Shown here piece by piece: positions 38,181 to 48,113 of a DNA stretch of 64,000 bases. The position numbers and the translations under genes are program-made. This DNA is from Xanthomonas sp. F10 (lineage in GTDB: Bacteria > Pseudomonadota > Gammaproteobacteria > Xanthomonadales > Xanthomonadaceae), in assembly GCF_014206815.1 (NCBI RefSeq), contig NZ_JACHNP010000001.1, forward strand, positions 710,456-774,455, in the 5' to 3' direction. Position 1 is the first letter of the stretch, and every line of letters begins with the position of its first letter. The notes below the pieces were generated by a model. It searched no databases, was not told the origin of the DNA, and saw nothing but the letters and a program-made list of their open reading frames with translations.

Positions 38181-38209
38181 TTGCAAGGCATTCCAAGCCC
38201 TGGCATAAT
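38181..38209 (+). promoter_or_regulatory. promoter of rpmI-rplT
   Basis: TTGCAA (38181-38186), 17 bases, CATAAT (38204-38209). A leader of about 150 bases follows, long enough for autoregulation by L20, as known for rpmI-rplT in other bacteria; short hairpins (GATCC..GGATC near 38260-38275) are present, but I cannot assign the L20 site. The rest of the 362-base infC-rpmI gap shows nothing else. Confidence 0.65.
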
Positions 38210-38365
38210 GCGCGGCCCAGTTCATCGGGTTTGCCGCTCCCGCGGCAACAGGACCCGCCCGGATCCTCATCGGATCAAGGGCTTACAAGCCGGTAAGGGC
38301 ACGGACGGAAAGTGTGGCGCAGCCACCGCCCTGACCAGTGACAAAACACCATCAAGGACATTGCA

Positions 38366-38563
38366 ATGCCCAAGATCAAGACCAACCGGGCGGCGGCCAA
38401 GCGTTTCCGCAAGACCGCCTCCGGCAAGTACAAGGCCGGCCACGCCAACCGTAGCCACATCCTCACCAAGAAAGCGACCAAGCGGAAGCGCAACCTGCGG
38501 CAGACGAACCACGTCCGTGCCGAGGACGCAGGCCGTCTGGACCGTATGCTTCCCTACCTCTGA
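38366..38563 (+). CDS. rpmI: 50S ribosomal protein L35
   Basis: L35, 65 residues, highly basic, beginning [20 protein letters not shown] and ending in RLDRMLPYL, the standard length and ends. It follows CAAGGAC before the ATG. rplT begins 10 bases after its stop. Confidence 0.98.
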   Translation: MPKIKTNRAAAKRFRKTASGKYKAGHANRSHILTKKATKRKRNLRQTNHVRAEDAGRLDRMLPYL

Positions 38564-38573
38564 GGACTGAACC

Positions 38574-38933
38574 ATGGCTCGAGTCAAGCGTGGCGTCCAG
38601 GCGCGCCGTCGTCACAAGAAAGTTCTGAACCTCGCCAAGGGTTACTACAACGCCCGTCGCAAGGTCTTCCGCGTCGCCAAGCAGGCGGTGATCAAGGCGC
38701 AGCAGTACGCCTACATCGGCCGCAAGCAGAAGAAGCGCAATTTCCGTTCGCTGTGGATCACCCGCATCAACGCGGCGGCCCGCATCAACGGCATGAGCTA
38801 CAGCCGCTTCATGAACGGCCTGCTCAAGGCCGGCATCACCCTCGACCGCAAGGTGCTGGCGGACATCGCCGTGCACGACGCGCAGGGCTTTGCCGCCCTG
38901 GCGGAGAAGGCGAAGGGCGCGCTGGCGGCATAA
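38574..38933 (+). CDS. rplT: 50S ribosomal protein L20
   Basis: L20, 119 residues, beginning [20 protein letters not shown]. The basic N-terminal helix enters 23S rRNA, and the globular C-domain contains RLWITRIN-type sequence ([20 protein letters not shown]). L20 is needed early in 50S assembly and often represses its own operon by binding the mRNA leader. The usual rpmI-rplT pair, closed by a strong terminator. Confidence 0.98.
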   Translation: MARVKRGVQARRRHKKVLNLAKGYYNARRKVFRVAKQAVIKAQQYAYIGRKQKKRNFRSLWITRINAAARINGMSYSRFMNGLLKAGITLDRKVLADIAVHDAQGFAALAEKAKGALAA

Positions 38934-39002
38934 GTGCGAGTCCCCGCAGAAACCCGCACGTCCATGTGCGGGGTTTCGGTGGGAGCAATCGCAGGCATGC
39001 AG

Positions 39003-39038
39003 GGGGAAGGGCGCAAGTCCTTCCCCTTTTGCGTTTTT
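39003..39038 (+). terminator. rho-independent terminator after rplT
   Basis: GGGGAAGG / CCTTCCCC with an 8-base loop, then TTTTGCGTTTTT. An earlier hairpin at about 38954-38982 lacks a T-run. Confidence 0.85.
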
Positions 39039-39125
39039 GGGCGTCCCGATGCGGGATGCCTGCCGGGTAGGTGTGAGGTCCCGCATCGGCGGGACACGGT
39101 GGCCGCGGTTCGGCCGGAGCAGTGA

Positions 39126-40133
<1,008 letters not shown>

Positions 40134-40136
40134 GGG

Positions 40137-40236
40137 CGGGGATTCGGGATTGGCGATTCGCGAAAGCGGGTCCACGCTGCTCCCGGATCTCGCTTGACCC
40201 GCTCTTACGAATCCCCAATCCCGAATTCCCAATCCC
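40137..40236. repeat. extragenic inverted repeat between pheS and pheT
   Basis: The left arm GGGATTCGGGATTGGCGATTCG plus GCGGGTC is matched by the right arm GACCCGC plus CGAATCCCCAATCCCGAA. The two arms could fold into a long imperfect stem of about 30 bp. Further GATT/AATC-rich copies (ATTCCCAATCCCGGCTCCCC) follow directly. This GGGATT/AATCCC wording resembles intergenic repeats known from Xanthomonadaceae genomes. A transcript across pheS-pheT would carry the stem. Confidence 0.7.
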
Positions 40237-40245
40237 GGCTCCCCA

Positions 40246-42624
40246 ATGAAATTCAGCGAAAACTGGCTGCGCAGCCACGTTCCGACCCAGGCCTCGCGTG
40301 AGCAGCTCACCGCGACCCTGACTGCCATCGGCCTGGAGGTCGAAGACGTCGTGCCGCTCGGCGACGGCCTGCAGCAGGTGGTGGTGGCGCGGATCCTCGA
40401 GGCGGCGCCGCATCCCGAGGCCGACCGGCTGCAGGTGTGCCGGGTCGATGCCGGGCAGGGCGAGCTGCTGCAGATCGTCTGCGGCGCGCCCAACGCGCGC
40501 GCTGGACTGGTCGCGCCGCTGGCGCTGGTCGGTGCCCAGGTCGGCGGCATCGCGATCAAGCCGGCCAAGCTGCGTGGGGTCGAGTCCAACGGCATGCTGT
40601 GCTCGGCCAAGGAACTGGGCCTGGACAGCGACGCGTCCGGCCTGTTCGAACTGCCCGACGATGCGCCGATCGGCCAGGCGCTGACCGAATACCTGGGCCT
40701 GCCCGATGCCAGCATCGAGATCAAGCTCACCCCCAACCGCGCCGATTGCTTCGGCGTGCGCGGCATCGCCTACGACGTGGCCGCGGCCTGCGGCAGCGAC
40801 GTGCTGCCGCTGGTAGTGACGCCGGCCGCGGTGGGCAGCGAGCGCACGCTGCCGGTGACGCTGGAGGCGGGCGCCGATGCGCCGCGTTACTGCGGCCGCG
40901 TGGTCGAGGACCTGGATCCGGCGGCGAAGACGCCGCTGTGGATGGCCGAGCGCCTGCGCCGCAGCGGGGTGCGTCCGGTGTCGCTGCTGGTGGACATCAC
41001 CCAGTACGTGATGCTGGAACTGGGCCAGCCGATGCATGCCTTCGACCTGGAGACGTTGCAGGGGCCGGTCGGCGTGCGCCACGCACGCGCCGGCGAGACC
41101 CTGACCCTGCTCGATGGCCGCGAGGCGGCGCTGGATCCGGGCTTCCTGCTGGTCACCGACGCCGATCGGCCGGTGGCGCTGGCCGGGCTGATGGGCGGCC
41201 ACGCCACCCGCGTCACCGAAACCACCCGCCACGTATTCCTGGAGGCCGCGCATTTCGCGCCGGCGGCGATCATGGGCCGCGGGCGCAAGCTCGGCCTGCA
41301 CACCGATGCCGGCCACCGCTTCGAGCGCGGCGTGGACCCGGCGCTGCCGCGGCACGCGCTGGAACTGGCGACGCGACTGGTGCTGGAACTGGCCGGCGGA
41401 CGTGCCGGTCCGGTGGTCGAGGCCGAGTTGCCGGCGTTCCTGCCGACGCCGGCGCCGATCGCGCTGCGCCGCGCCCGCATCCTGCGCGTGCTCGGCATCG
41501 AGATCGCCGATGCCGGCGTGGAGCGCATCCTGCGCGCGCTGGGCATGGAGGTGGTCGCCTCGGCCGATGGCTGGCAGGTCACCGCGCCGAGCCGCCGCTT
41601 CGATATCGCCATCGAAGAGGACCTGATCGAGGAACTGGCGCGCATCCACGGCTACGACCGCCTGCCGACCACCTTGCCCGGCGGCACCACGCGCATCGCC
41701 ATGGACAGCGAGACCCAGCTGGACGAGCGCAGCGTGCGCCGGCAGCTGCTGGCCCGCGACCTGCTGGAAACCATCAACTACGCCTTCGTCGATGTCGCGC
41801 TGCTGGACCAGTGGGGCTTGCACGACGGACGCGTGGCGCTGGCCAATCCGCTCAGCGCCGAACTGGCGGTGATGCGTCCGTCGCTGTTGCCGGGACTGGT
41901 GGCCGCGCTGGGCCGCAACGCCGCGCGCCAGGCCGGGCGCGTGCGCCTGTTCGAGTTGGGCAAGGTGTTCGCCGCGGCGGCGGACGCCGGCGCCGCGCCG
42001 ATCGAGACCCAGCGGGTGGCGGCCGCGGTGTGCGGTGATGCCGATGCCCTGCAGTGGGGCCTGCCGGCGCGCAAGGTCGATTTCCACGACCTCAAGGGCG
42101 ACCTGGAGGCCCTGGCGGCCGCTTCCGGCGCGCGTCTGGACTACCGTGCGTCGACGCATCCGTTCGCGCATCCGACCCGGTCGGCCGACGTCTACCGCGA
42201 CGACGTGCGAATCGGCTGGATCGGCCAGCTGCACCCGCGGCTGCTGCAGGCGATGCAGATCGACGTCGACGTGCTGGCCTTCGAGCTGGACCTGGCGCCG
42301 CTGGCCGCGCGCGCCCTGCCGCGTGCCGCCGAACTGTCGCGGTTCCCGTCGGTGCGCCGCGACCTGGCCTTCGTGGTGCCGGAAGCAGTGAGCTGGGCGG
42401 CGCTGGCGCGCAGCGTGCGCGCGACGGTGGGGCCCTTGCTGCGCGAGGTGGTGCTGTTCGACCGCTACGTCGGCGCGGGGGTCGAGGCTGGTTGCAAGAG
42501 TCTCGCTATGGGCTTGATTTTGCAGGACAACACGCGCACTCTGACAGACCGCGACGTGGAGGCGGTGGTCGCCGATGCGGTGGCCGCGCTGGCGCGGGAA
42601 CACGACGCGCGGATGCGTGGTTGA
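40246..42624 (+). CDS. pheT: phenylalanyl-tRNA synthetase beta subunit
   Basis: PheT, 792 residues, the normal length. The OB-fold tRNA-binding domain (about 39-150, with [15 protein letters not shown] and [20 protein letters not shown]) is followed by the B3/B4 editing domain, B5 domain (about 400-475), the catalytic-like core (ENYAF-type [13 protein letters not shown]) and the C-terminal FDX-ACB anticodon-binding domain ([16 protein letters not shown]). It works with PheS. ihfA starts 23 bases after the stop, the classic pheST-ihfA arrangement. Confidence 0.98.
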   Translation: MKFSENWLRSHVPTQASREQLTATLTAIGLEVEDVVPLGDGLQQVVVARILEAAPHPEADRLQVCRVDAGQGELLQIVCGAPNARAGLVAPLALVGAQVGGIAIKPAKLRGVESNGMLCSAKELGLDSDASGLFELPDDAPIGQALTEYLGLPDASIEIKLTPNRADCFGVRGIAYDVAAACGSDVLPLVVTPAAVGSERTLPVTLEAGADAPRYCGRVVEDLDPAAKTPLWMAERLRRSGVRPVSLLVDITQYVMLELGQPMHAFDLETLQGPVGVRHARAGETLTLLDGREAALDPGFLLVTDADRPVALAGLMGGHATRVTETTRHVFLEAAHFAPAAIMGRGRKLGLHTDAGHRFERGVDPALPRHALELATRLVLELAGGRAGPVVEAELPAFLPTPAPIALRRARILRVLGIEIADAGVERILRALGMEVVASADGWQVTAPSRRFDIAIEEDLIEELARIHGYDRLPTTLPGGTTRIAMDSETQLDERSVRRQLLARDLLETINYAFVDVALLDQWGLHDGRVALANPLSAELAVMRPSLLPGLVAALGRNAARQAGRVRLFELGKVFAAAADAGAAPIETQRVAAAVCGDADALQWGLPARKVDFHDLKGDLEALAAASGARLDYRASTHPFAHPTRSADVYRDDVRIGWIGQLHPRLLQAMQIDVDVLAFELDLAPLAARALPRAAELSRFPSVRRDLAFVVPEAVSWAALARSVRATVGPLLREVVLFDRYVGAGVEAGCKSLAMGLILQDNTRTLTDRDVEAVVADAVAALAREHDARMRG

Positions 42625-42647
42625 GAAGGACAGGGGATAGCAGGGCA

Positions 42648-42947
42648 ATGGCGTTGACCAAAGCGGAAATGGCCGAGCGGTTGTTCGACGAAGTCGGGCT
42701 GAACAAGCGCGAGGCCAAGGAGTTCGTCGATGCGTTCTTCGACGTGCTGCGCGATGCGCTCGAGCAGGGGCGGCAGGTGAAGCTGTCAGGTTTCGGCAAC
42801 TTCGACCTGCGCCGCAAGAACCAACGGCCCGGCCGCAATCCCAAGACCGGCGAAGAGATCCCCATTTCCGCGCGGACGGTGGTGACCTTCCGCCCCGGAC
42901 AGAAGCTCAAGGAGCGAGTGGAGGCATATGCTGGACCCGGGCAGTAA
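42648..42947 (+). CDS. ihfA: integration host factor alpha subunit
   Basis: IHF alpha, 99 residues, [20 protein letters not shown]. The DNA-bending arm is intact: [20 protein letters not shown], with the intercalating Pro in GRNPKTG. It pairs with IhfB and bends DNA at specific sites in recombination and transcription. It belongs to the pheST operon by position. Its last 20 bases overlap the MerR-like gene, so these two are translationally coupled. Confidence 0.97.
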   Translation: MALTKAEMAERLFDEVGLNKREAKEFVDAFFDVLRDALEQGRQVKLSGFGNFDLRRKNQRPGRNPKTGEEIPISARTVVTFRPGQKLKERVEAYAGPGQ

Positions 42948-43284
42948 CCGCGAACTTCCGCCGATTCCGGCCAAGCGCTACTTCACCATCGGTGAGGTCA
43001 GCGAGTTGTGCGACGTCAAGCCGCACGTGCTGCGCTATTGGGAGACCGAATTCCCCAGCCTGGAACCGGTCAAGCGCCGCGGCAACCGACGCTACTACCA
43101 ACGCCACGACGTGCTGATGGTGCGGCAGATCCGCAGCCTGCTGTACGAACAGGGCTATACGATCGGCGGCGCGCGACTGCGCCTGGAAGGCGAGGGCGCC
43201 CGCCAGGAATCGGCGCTGAGCAACCAGATCATCAAGCAGGTGCGGCAGGAGCTGGAAGAAGTCCTGCAGTTGCTGCGGCGCTGA
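42928..43284 (+). CDS. MerR-family regulator next to ihfA
   Basis: A 118-residue MerR-type protein. The winged helix is clear: [20 protein letters not shown], then [21 protein letters not shown] dimerisation helix follows, ending in [12 protein letters not shown]. There are no effector-binding cysteines or ligand domain, as in the short MerR-like proteins found after ihfA in many gammaproteobacteria. Its start lies within ihfA (20-base overlap). The target genes are not known; a function tied to the gum genes just downstream is not supported by anything visible. Confidence 0.92.
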   Translation: MLDPGSNRELPPIPAKRYFTIGEVSELCDVKPHVLRYWETEFPSLEPVKRRGNRRYYQRHDVLMVRQIRSLLYEQGYTIGGARLRLEGEGARQESALSNQIIKQVRQELEEVLQLLRR

Positions 43285-43327
43285 GTGGCGGCGTCGCTGC
43301 CGCTAGGAATGGCCGCCGCAAACCCGC

Positions 43328-43333
43328 TATAAT
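43328..43333 (+). promoter_or_regulatory. -10 box of tRNA-Pro promoter
   Basis: A perfect TATAAT about 50 bases before tRNA-Pro. At 17 bases upstream only AGGAAT is found as a -35. Confidence 0.5.
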
Positions 43334-43384
43334 CGCCAGCTCGCTGCAAGGCGAGACCGCCATGACGGCGGAGACGCAACACAC

Positions 43385-43461
43385 CGGGGTATAGCGCAGC
43401 CTGGTAGCGCACTAGTCTGGGGGACTAGTGGTCGTCGGTTCGAATCCGGCTACCCCGACCA
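43385..43461 (+). tRNA. tRNA-Pro (GGG)
   Basis: The acceptor CGGGGTA pairs with TACCCCG. The anticodon arm CTAGTCTGGGGGACTAG gives anticodon GGG. The T-arm CGGTTCGAATCCG and an encoded CCA are present. Confidence 0.96.
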
Positions 43462-43468
43462 TCTTTCG

Positions 43469-43505
43469 AAGGCCCATGTCCGCGACATGGGCCTTTTTGT
43501 TTTTG
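43469..43505 (+). terminator. rho-independent terminator after tRNA-Pro
   Basis: AAGGCCCATGTC / GACATGGGCCTT, a 12-bp perfect stem with loop CGC, then TTTGTTTTT. Confidence 0.92.
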
Positions 43506-43856
43506 GGCCGCGCTGGATGGCCGGCGGCCGCGCGGCCGGTGAACGGGCAGGCGGATTAGGCGCGAATGCCTGATTCGTGCCGGCGTCGCCACACAGGGCG
43601 ATCTGTAACATCCGGTCGGCGGCCGAGCGCGTCGCCGTAGACAAAATCCGCGGCAGTGCGCCATTCCGGCGCGCGGGTATCGGCTTGCCGGAGCGCAAAG
43701 CCGCGCCAGAACTGGGAGCGACGCAGCGTCAATGCATTGACATTGATCACGTTAACATCACGTCGATGGAACGTTCACGGATGCTTGCTAGGCTGAATCA
43801 CTGGACATGTAGTTGAACCCTGCTGTTACTGCGTCAAAAAAATGTCGGGTAACGCC
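43506..43856. other. upstream region of the gum operon
   Basis: No gene. It contains an A/T-richer part at 43730-43850 with TTGACATTGATCACGTTAAC (43738-43757), which has no matching -10 at the right distance, and an A-run near 43836-43842. It may hold regulator sites for gum expression; none can be named with confidence. Confidence 0.5.
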
Positions 43857-43885
43857 TTGGTGACGGCAGATGGCTGTGCCATAGT
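43857..43885 (+). promoter_or_regulatory. candidate gum operon promoter
   Basis: TTGGTG (43857-43862), 17 bases, CATAGT (43880-43885), giving a leader of about 145 bases before gumB. Confidence 0.45.
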
Positions 43886-44037
43886 GCGTTGCAACACGAA
43901 GCTTCGCTGTTGGCCAGGGCCATTCGTCCCGGGCAGGAATTGACACCGTGATCATCCTCCGGCCGGGACGGAACCCTGGCCGGCTGGGCGAGTGCGGCGC
44001 TTCGAAAACCAATCGACAGAGGGCATCAGCATCGCGC

Positions 44038-44730
44038 ATGGGTAAACTCTCCGTGACCTTCCATTGGGCGCTGGCCCTTTTCTGCCTGGCGCTGCTGTCG
44101 GCATGCAACAGCGGGCCGGCAATGCGGTCGGATCTGCCGCCAGGCGATCCGCTTGCCGCGTCCATGGGCAAGCCGGAATACCTGCTTGGCCCGGGCGACC
44201 TGCTCACGGTCAAGGTGTTCCAGGTCGACGACCTGGAGCGCCAGGTGCGGGTGGACAATGAGGGCCGCATCTCGCTGCCGCTGATCGGCGACGTCAAGGC
44301 GGCCGGCTCCAGCGTCAACGCCCTGCAGAAGGAGATCGCCGATCGCTACCGCAACGGCTATCTGCAGAACCCGCAGGTGTCGGTGCTGGTCGACGAGTTC
44401 ACCGGCAACCGGGTCACGGTCACCGGCGCGGTCAGCGAGCCGGGCATCTATCCCATCCAGGGCTCGGCGCTGACCCTGCAGCAGGCGCTGGCGCTGGGCA
44501 AGGGCGTCAGCGATGTGGCCAGCCGCGGCAACGTGGTGGTGTTCCGCACCGTCGGCGGACAGAAGATGCTGGCGCGTTTCGATCTGCGCGATATCCAGAA
44601 GGGCGCCGCGCCCGACCCGGCGATCTACGGCGGCGACATCGTGGTGGTGTACCGCTCCGATGCGCTAGTGCTGCTGCGTACCGTGGTGCAACTGACCCCG
44701 TTCGTGATGGTCTGGAGGGCCTACCGATGA
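44038..44730 (+). CDS. gumB: xanthan export lipoprotein GumB
   Basis: GumB, 230 residues with the ATG at 44038; a GTG at 43948 is in frame but would put 30 unrelated residues before the signal sequence. The lipobox LLSAC gives lipidated Cys23. The Poly_export (Wza-like) domain begins EYLLGPGDLLTVKVFQVDDL, followed by SLBB-type sequence (VTVTGAVSEPGIYPIQGSAL). The C-terminus ends in TPFVMVWRAYR as in X. campestris GumB. It forms the outer-membrane exit for xanthan together with GumC. The stop overlaps gumC (ATGA). Confidence 0.96.
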   Translation: MGKLSVTFHWALALFCLALLSACNSGPAMRSDLPPGDPLAASMGKPEYLLGPGDLLTVKVFQVDDLERQVRVDNEGRISLPLIGDVKAAGSSVNALQKEIADRYRNGYLQNPQVSVLVDEFTGNRVTVTGAVSEPGIYPIQGSALTLQQALALGKGVSDVASRGNVVVFRTVGGQKMLARFDLRDIQKGAAPDPAIYGGDIVVVYRSDALVLLRTVVQLTPFVMVWRAYR

Positions 44731-46163
44731 GCGCCTCCACCTTGCCTCCCGCCTCCGCGCCGCATGCGCGTCCCGTGGGTGCCCCGCTGAGCCCGGCCGA
44801 CATCGGCCTGCTGGATTACTGGAATGCGCTGTACCGGCAGCGTTGGCTGATCGTCGGCATCACCGGCGCCGTGGTGCTGCTGGCGCTGCTGGTGATCCTG
44901 CTGATGACGCCCAAGTACCGCGCCACCAGCGTGCTGCAGATCGAGCGCGAATCGCTCAACGTCGCCAACGTCGCCAACCTGATGCCGGTGGAATCGCCGC
45001 AGGATCGCGATTTCTACCAGACCCAGTACGAACTGCTCGGCAGCCGTTCGCTGGCGCGGCAGGTGATCCGCGAGGCCAAGCTGACCGAGGCCCCGGCGTT
45101 CAAGCCGCTGGTCGACGAAGCCCTGGAGAAGCTGCAGGACAACGGCGACGGGCGTGCGCCGACGCCGCAGGCACGTGCCGCGGCGGCCGAGAATGCGCTG
45201 GTCGGCCCGGTGCTGGATGCCTTGACCATCGAGCCGGTCCGCGACTCGCGCCTGGTGCGGATCAACTTCGATTCGCCCGACCGCGTGCTGGCCACGCGCG
45301 TGGCCAACACCTACGCCAAGATGTTCATCGCCTCGACCCAGGAACGCCGCCTGCAGGCGTCCTCGTTCGCCGCGCGCTACCTGTCCGAACGCCTGGCGCA
45401 GCTGCGCGACAAGGTCGAGGAGTCGGAGAAGAACGCGGTCGACTATTCCAGCCAGGAACAGATCGTGTCGATGGGCGAGGACAAGCCGTCGCTGCCGACG
45501 CAGAACATGAGCGAACTGAATGTGCGCCTGGCCGCGGCGCAGGACGCGCGGATCAAGGCCGAGGCGGCCTGGCGCCAGGCCGGCATCGGCGACGGCATGG
45601 GCCTGCCGCAGGTGGTCAGCAGTCCGCTGATCCAGAGCCTGCGCACCGAACAGGCCAAGCTGACCGCCGACTACCAGCAGAAGCTGGCCACGTTCCAGCC
45701 CGGCTACCCGGAAATGCAGCGCCTGCAGAACCAGATCGCCGAGACCAAGCGGCAGATCGCCAACGAGATCGCCAATATCCGCAGCGCGCTGAAGAACGAC
45801 TACGAGGCGGCGCGGCAGCAGGAGACGCTGCTCAGCGACCGCATCGCGGCCCTGAAGAACGACGAACTGGACCTGCAGACCCGCAGCATCCGCTACACCA
45901 TGCTGCGCCGCGAGGCCGATACCAACCGCCAGCTCTACGACGCGCTGCTGCAGCGCTACAAGGAGATCGGCGTGGTCGGCAACGTGGGCACCAACAACAT
46001 TTCGATCGTCGACCGCGCCGATGTGCCGGGCAAGCCGAGTTCGCCGAAGAAGCTGCTCGGCCTGGCGCTGGCCTTCGTGTTCGGCCTGTTCCTGGCGGTG
46101 GCGGTGGCGCTGGTGCGCTACTTCATCCGCGAAGCCGAAGCCGCGGCGGCGGCCTCGGCATGA
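44727..46163 (+). CDS. gumC: xanthan chain-length/export protein GumC
   Basis: GumC, 478 residues, a polysaccharide co-polymerase with Wzz-type topology: one membrane helix near residues 38-60, a long periplasmic domain with coiled-coils (about 180-390, rich in Gln, Ala, Glu) and a second helix near 444-465. The GNVR-like C-terminal region reads RREADTNRQLYDALLQRYKE, then ISIVDRADVPGKPSSPKK. It lacks the cytoplasmic tyrosine-kinase domain of Wzc, as usual for xanthan systems. It controls chain length with GumE and joins the export channel GumB. Confidence 0.96.
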   Translation: MSASTLPPASAPHARPVGAPLSPADIGLLDYWNALYRQRWLIVGITGAVVLLALLVILLMTPKYRATSVLQIERESLNVANVANLMPVESPQDRDFYQTQYELLGSRSLARQVIREAKLTEAPAFKPLVDEALEKLQDNGDGRAPTPQARAAAAENALVGPVLDALTIEPVRDSRLVRINFDSPDRVLATRVANTYAKMFIASTQERRLQASSFAARYLSERLAQLRDKVEESEKNAVDYSSQEQIVSMGEDKPSLPTQNMSELNVRLAAAQDARIKAEAAWRQAGIGDGMGLPQVVSSPLIQSLRTEQAKLTADYQQKLATFQPGYPEMQRLQNQIAETKRQIANEIANIRSALKNDYEAARQQETLLSDRIAALKNDELDLQTRSIRYTMLRREADTNRQLYDALLQRYKEIGVVGNVGTNNISIVDRADVPGKPSSPKKLLGLALAFVFGLFLAVAVALVRYFIREAEAAAAASA

Positions 46164-46474
46164 GATGCCGCAGCGCCATGGCGCGCCGCACCGCGCAATG
46201 CGCGAGCGCGTGCCGCAACGCACACGCCGGCATCGGTTCGACGCACAGTCTTCAGTGAGGTGATCCGTGGTTCAGCTAGGCAATGAGGTGCTCCATTATT
46301 TTCCAGCGCGGTTGTACGAAGACGTTCTTCTGTTGAAGTAGTCACGGGCTGCCGTGGACCTGGGGTCGGCGAGGGAGGCGCCGCAGCGGTCCACAGGCAG
46401 GCGAAATCGAGGCCCGGCGGCGTCGCATGTTCCCCCGCATGCCGATCGACCGGGTTTGGATAGGAATCCCGATC
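46164..46474. other. gumC-gumD intergenic region
   Basis: 311 bases without a recognised gene. A 24-codon frame (46267-46341) starts with GTG behind GAGGTGATCC, a fair ribosome binding site, and would encode a peptide ending in YEDVLLLK. The small hairpin GAAGA-CGT-TCTTC lies in it. No convincing promoter for gumD was found; TTGTAC (46312-46317) has no good -10. Confidence 0.5.
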
Positions 46475-47935
46475 ATGCTTTTGGCAGACCTGAGTAGCGC
46501 CACCTATACGACCTCCTCGCCGCGCATGCTGTCCAAGTACGCGGCCGCGGCAGACATCCTGTTGCGCGTGTCCGACCTGACCGTCATGGTCGGCGGCGCC
46601 TTGCTGACCCACCGGTTGCTGTTCGGCACCTGGATGCCGGAACCGGCGTACCGGGTGGCGATCGGCACCACGCTGCTGTACGCGGTGATCTGCTTCGCGC
46701 TGTTCCCGCTGTACCGCAGCTGGCGCGGGCGTGGCCTGCTGCGCGAGATGGTGGTGCTGAGCCTGGCCTGCGGCGGCGTGTTCGCGCTGTTCGCGGTGCA
46801 CGCCTTCGTGGTGCAGTTCGGCCAGCAGGTCTCGCGGCTGTGGATCGGCACCTGGTTCGTCACCAGCCTGGCCACGCTGCTGCTCTCGCGCACGGTGGTG
46901 CGCGGCGTACTCAACCGGCTGCGCTCCGAAGGCGTGGACGTGCAGCGGGTGGTGGTGGTGGGCCTGCGCCATCCGGTGGTGAAGATCCACAACTACCTGA
47001 GCCGCAACCCCTGGGTGGGCATGCAGGTGGTGGGCTATTTCAGCAGCGACTACGACCTGTCGGTGGCCGACCATCCGCAGAGGCTGCAGTGCCTGGGCGA
47101 GGGCACCGCGGACGCGCTGATCGACTACCTCGACCACCACCAGGTCGAGCAGGTTTGGATCTCGCTGCCGCTGGGCGAGCGCGACCACATCAAGCAGCTG
47201 CTGCAGCGCATGGACCGCTATCCGATCCAGGTCCGGCTGATCCCGGATCTGTTCGACTTCGGCATGCTCAACCAGTCCGGCGACCAGATCGGCAACGTGC
47301 CGGTGATCAACCTGCGCCAGGGCGGGGTGGACCGAAACACCTACTTCGTGGTCGCCAAGGCGTTGCAGGACAAGCTGGTGGCCCTGGCCGCGCTGGCCGT
47401 GCTGTGGCCGCTGATGCTGGCGATCGCGGTGGGCGTGAAGCTGAGCTCGCCGGGCCCGGTGTTCTTCCGCCAGCGCCGTCACGGCCTGGGCGGGCGCGAG
47501 TTCTACATGTACAAGTTCCGCTCCATGCGCGTGCAGCAGGAGCCCAGTGATGTGGTGGTGCAGGCCACGCGCGGCGACAGCCGGGTGACCCGCTTCGGCG
47601 CGTTCCTGCGCCGCACCAGCCTGGACGAGTTGCCGCAGCTGTTCAACGTGCTCGGCGGCAGCATGTCGGTGGTGGGGCCGCGTCCGCACGCGGCGCAGCA
47701 CAACACCCACTACGAGAAGCTGATCAACCACTACATGCAGCGGCATTACGTCAAGCCGGGCATCACCGGCTGGGCGCAGGTCAACGGCTTCCGCGGCGAG
47801 ACGCCGGAGCTGCGCACGATGAAGAAGCGCATCCAGTACGACCTGGACTACATCCGTCGCTGGTCGTTGTGGCTGGACACGCGGATCATCGTGCTGACCG
47901 CGTTCAAGGTGCTCGGGCAGAAGACCGCTTACTGA
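46475..47935 (+). CDS. gumD: undecaprenyl-phosphate glucose phosphotransferase GumD
   Basis: GumD starts xanthan assembly by moving glucose-1-phosphate onto undecaprenyl phosphate at the inner membrane. 486 residues with the ATG at 46475 ([16 protein letters not shown]), behind AGGAA; in-frame starts up to 16 codons upstream have no family match. Membrane helices lie in the first 150 residues. The central domain contains [20 protein letters not shown]. The C-terminal sugar transferase domain has [40 protein letters not shown] and [17 protein letters not shown]. Close to X. campestris GumD throughout. Confidence 0.97.
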   Translation: MLLADLSSATYTTSSPRMLSKYAAAADILLRVSDLTVMVGGALLTHRLLFGTWMPEPAYRVAIGTTLLYAVICFALFPLYRSWRGRGLLREMVVLSLACGGVFALFAVHAFVVQFGQQVSRLWIGTWFVTSLATLLLSRTVVRGVLNRLRSEGVDVQRVVVVGLRHPVVKIHNYLSRNPWVGMQVVGYFSSDYDLSVADHPQRLQCLGEGTADALIDYLDHHQVEQVWISLPLGERDHIKQLLQRMDRYPIQVRLIPDLFDFGMLNQSGDQIGNVPVINLRQGGVDRNTYFVVAKALQDKLVALAALAVLWPLMLAIAVGVKLSSPGPVFFRQRRHGLGGREFYMYKFRSMRVQQEPSDVVVQATRGDSRVTRFGAFLRRTSLDELPQLFNVLGGSMSVVGPRPHAAQHNTHYEKLINHYMQRHYVKPGITGWAQVNGFRGETPELRTMKKRIQYDLDYIRRWSLWLDTRIIVLTAFKVLGQKTAY

Positions 47936-48113
47936 TGCGCCCGATGCGTCTTCCTCCCGCCGACCGTGAGCAGCGCCGGCGTCGCCCCCGCGTCGCCGTC
48001 GTTCCTGCCCTGCCTGCGCCGAATGGCGTCGCGTGCCGCACGCCGGCGCCACGCCTGGCGCCGGTCCACCGCAGGGGCGGCGCGCACTGCGCCGCCATCG
48101 CAGCGAGGTATGC

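Noticed and set aside
35367-38270. 967-codon open frame on the minus strand opposite thrS-infC
   Set aside because: Shadow of two certain genes; product composition is an artefact of codon bias.
43738-43757. TTGACATTGATCACGTTAAC as the gum promoter
   Set aside because: The -35 is perfect but no -10 lies 16-18 bases downstream; the candidate at 43857 is better spaced.
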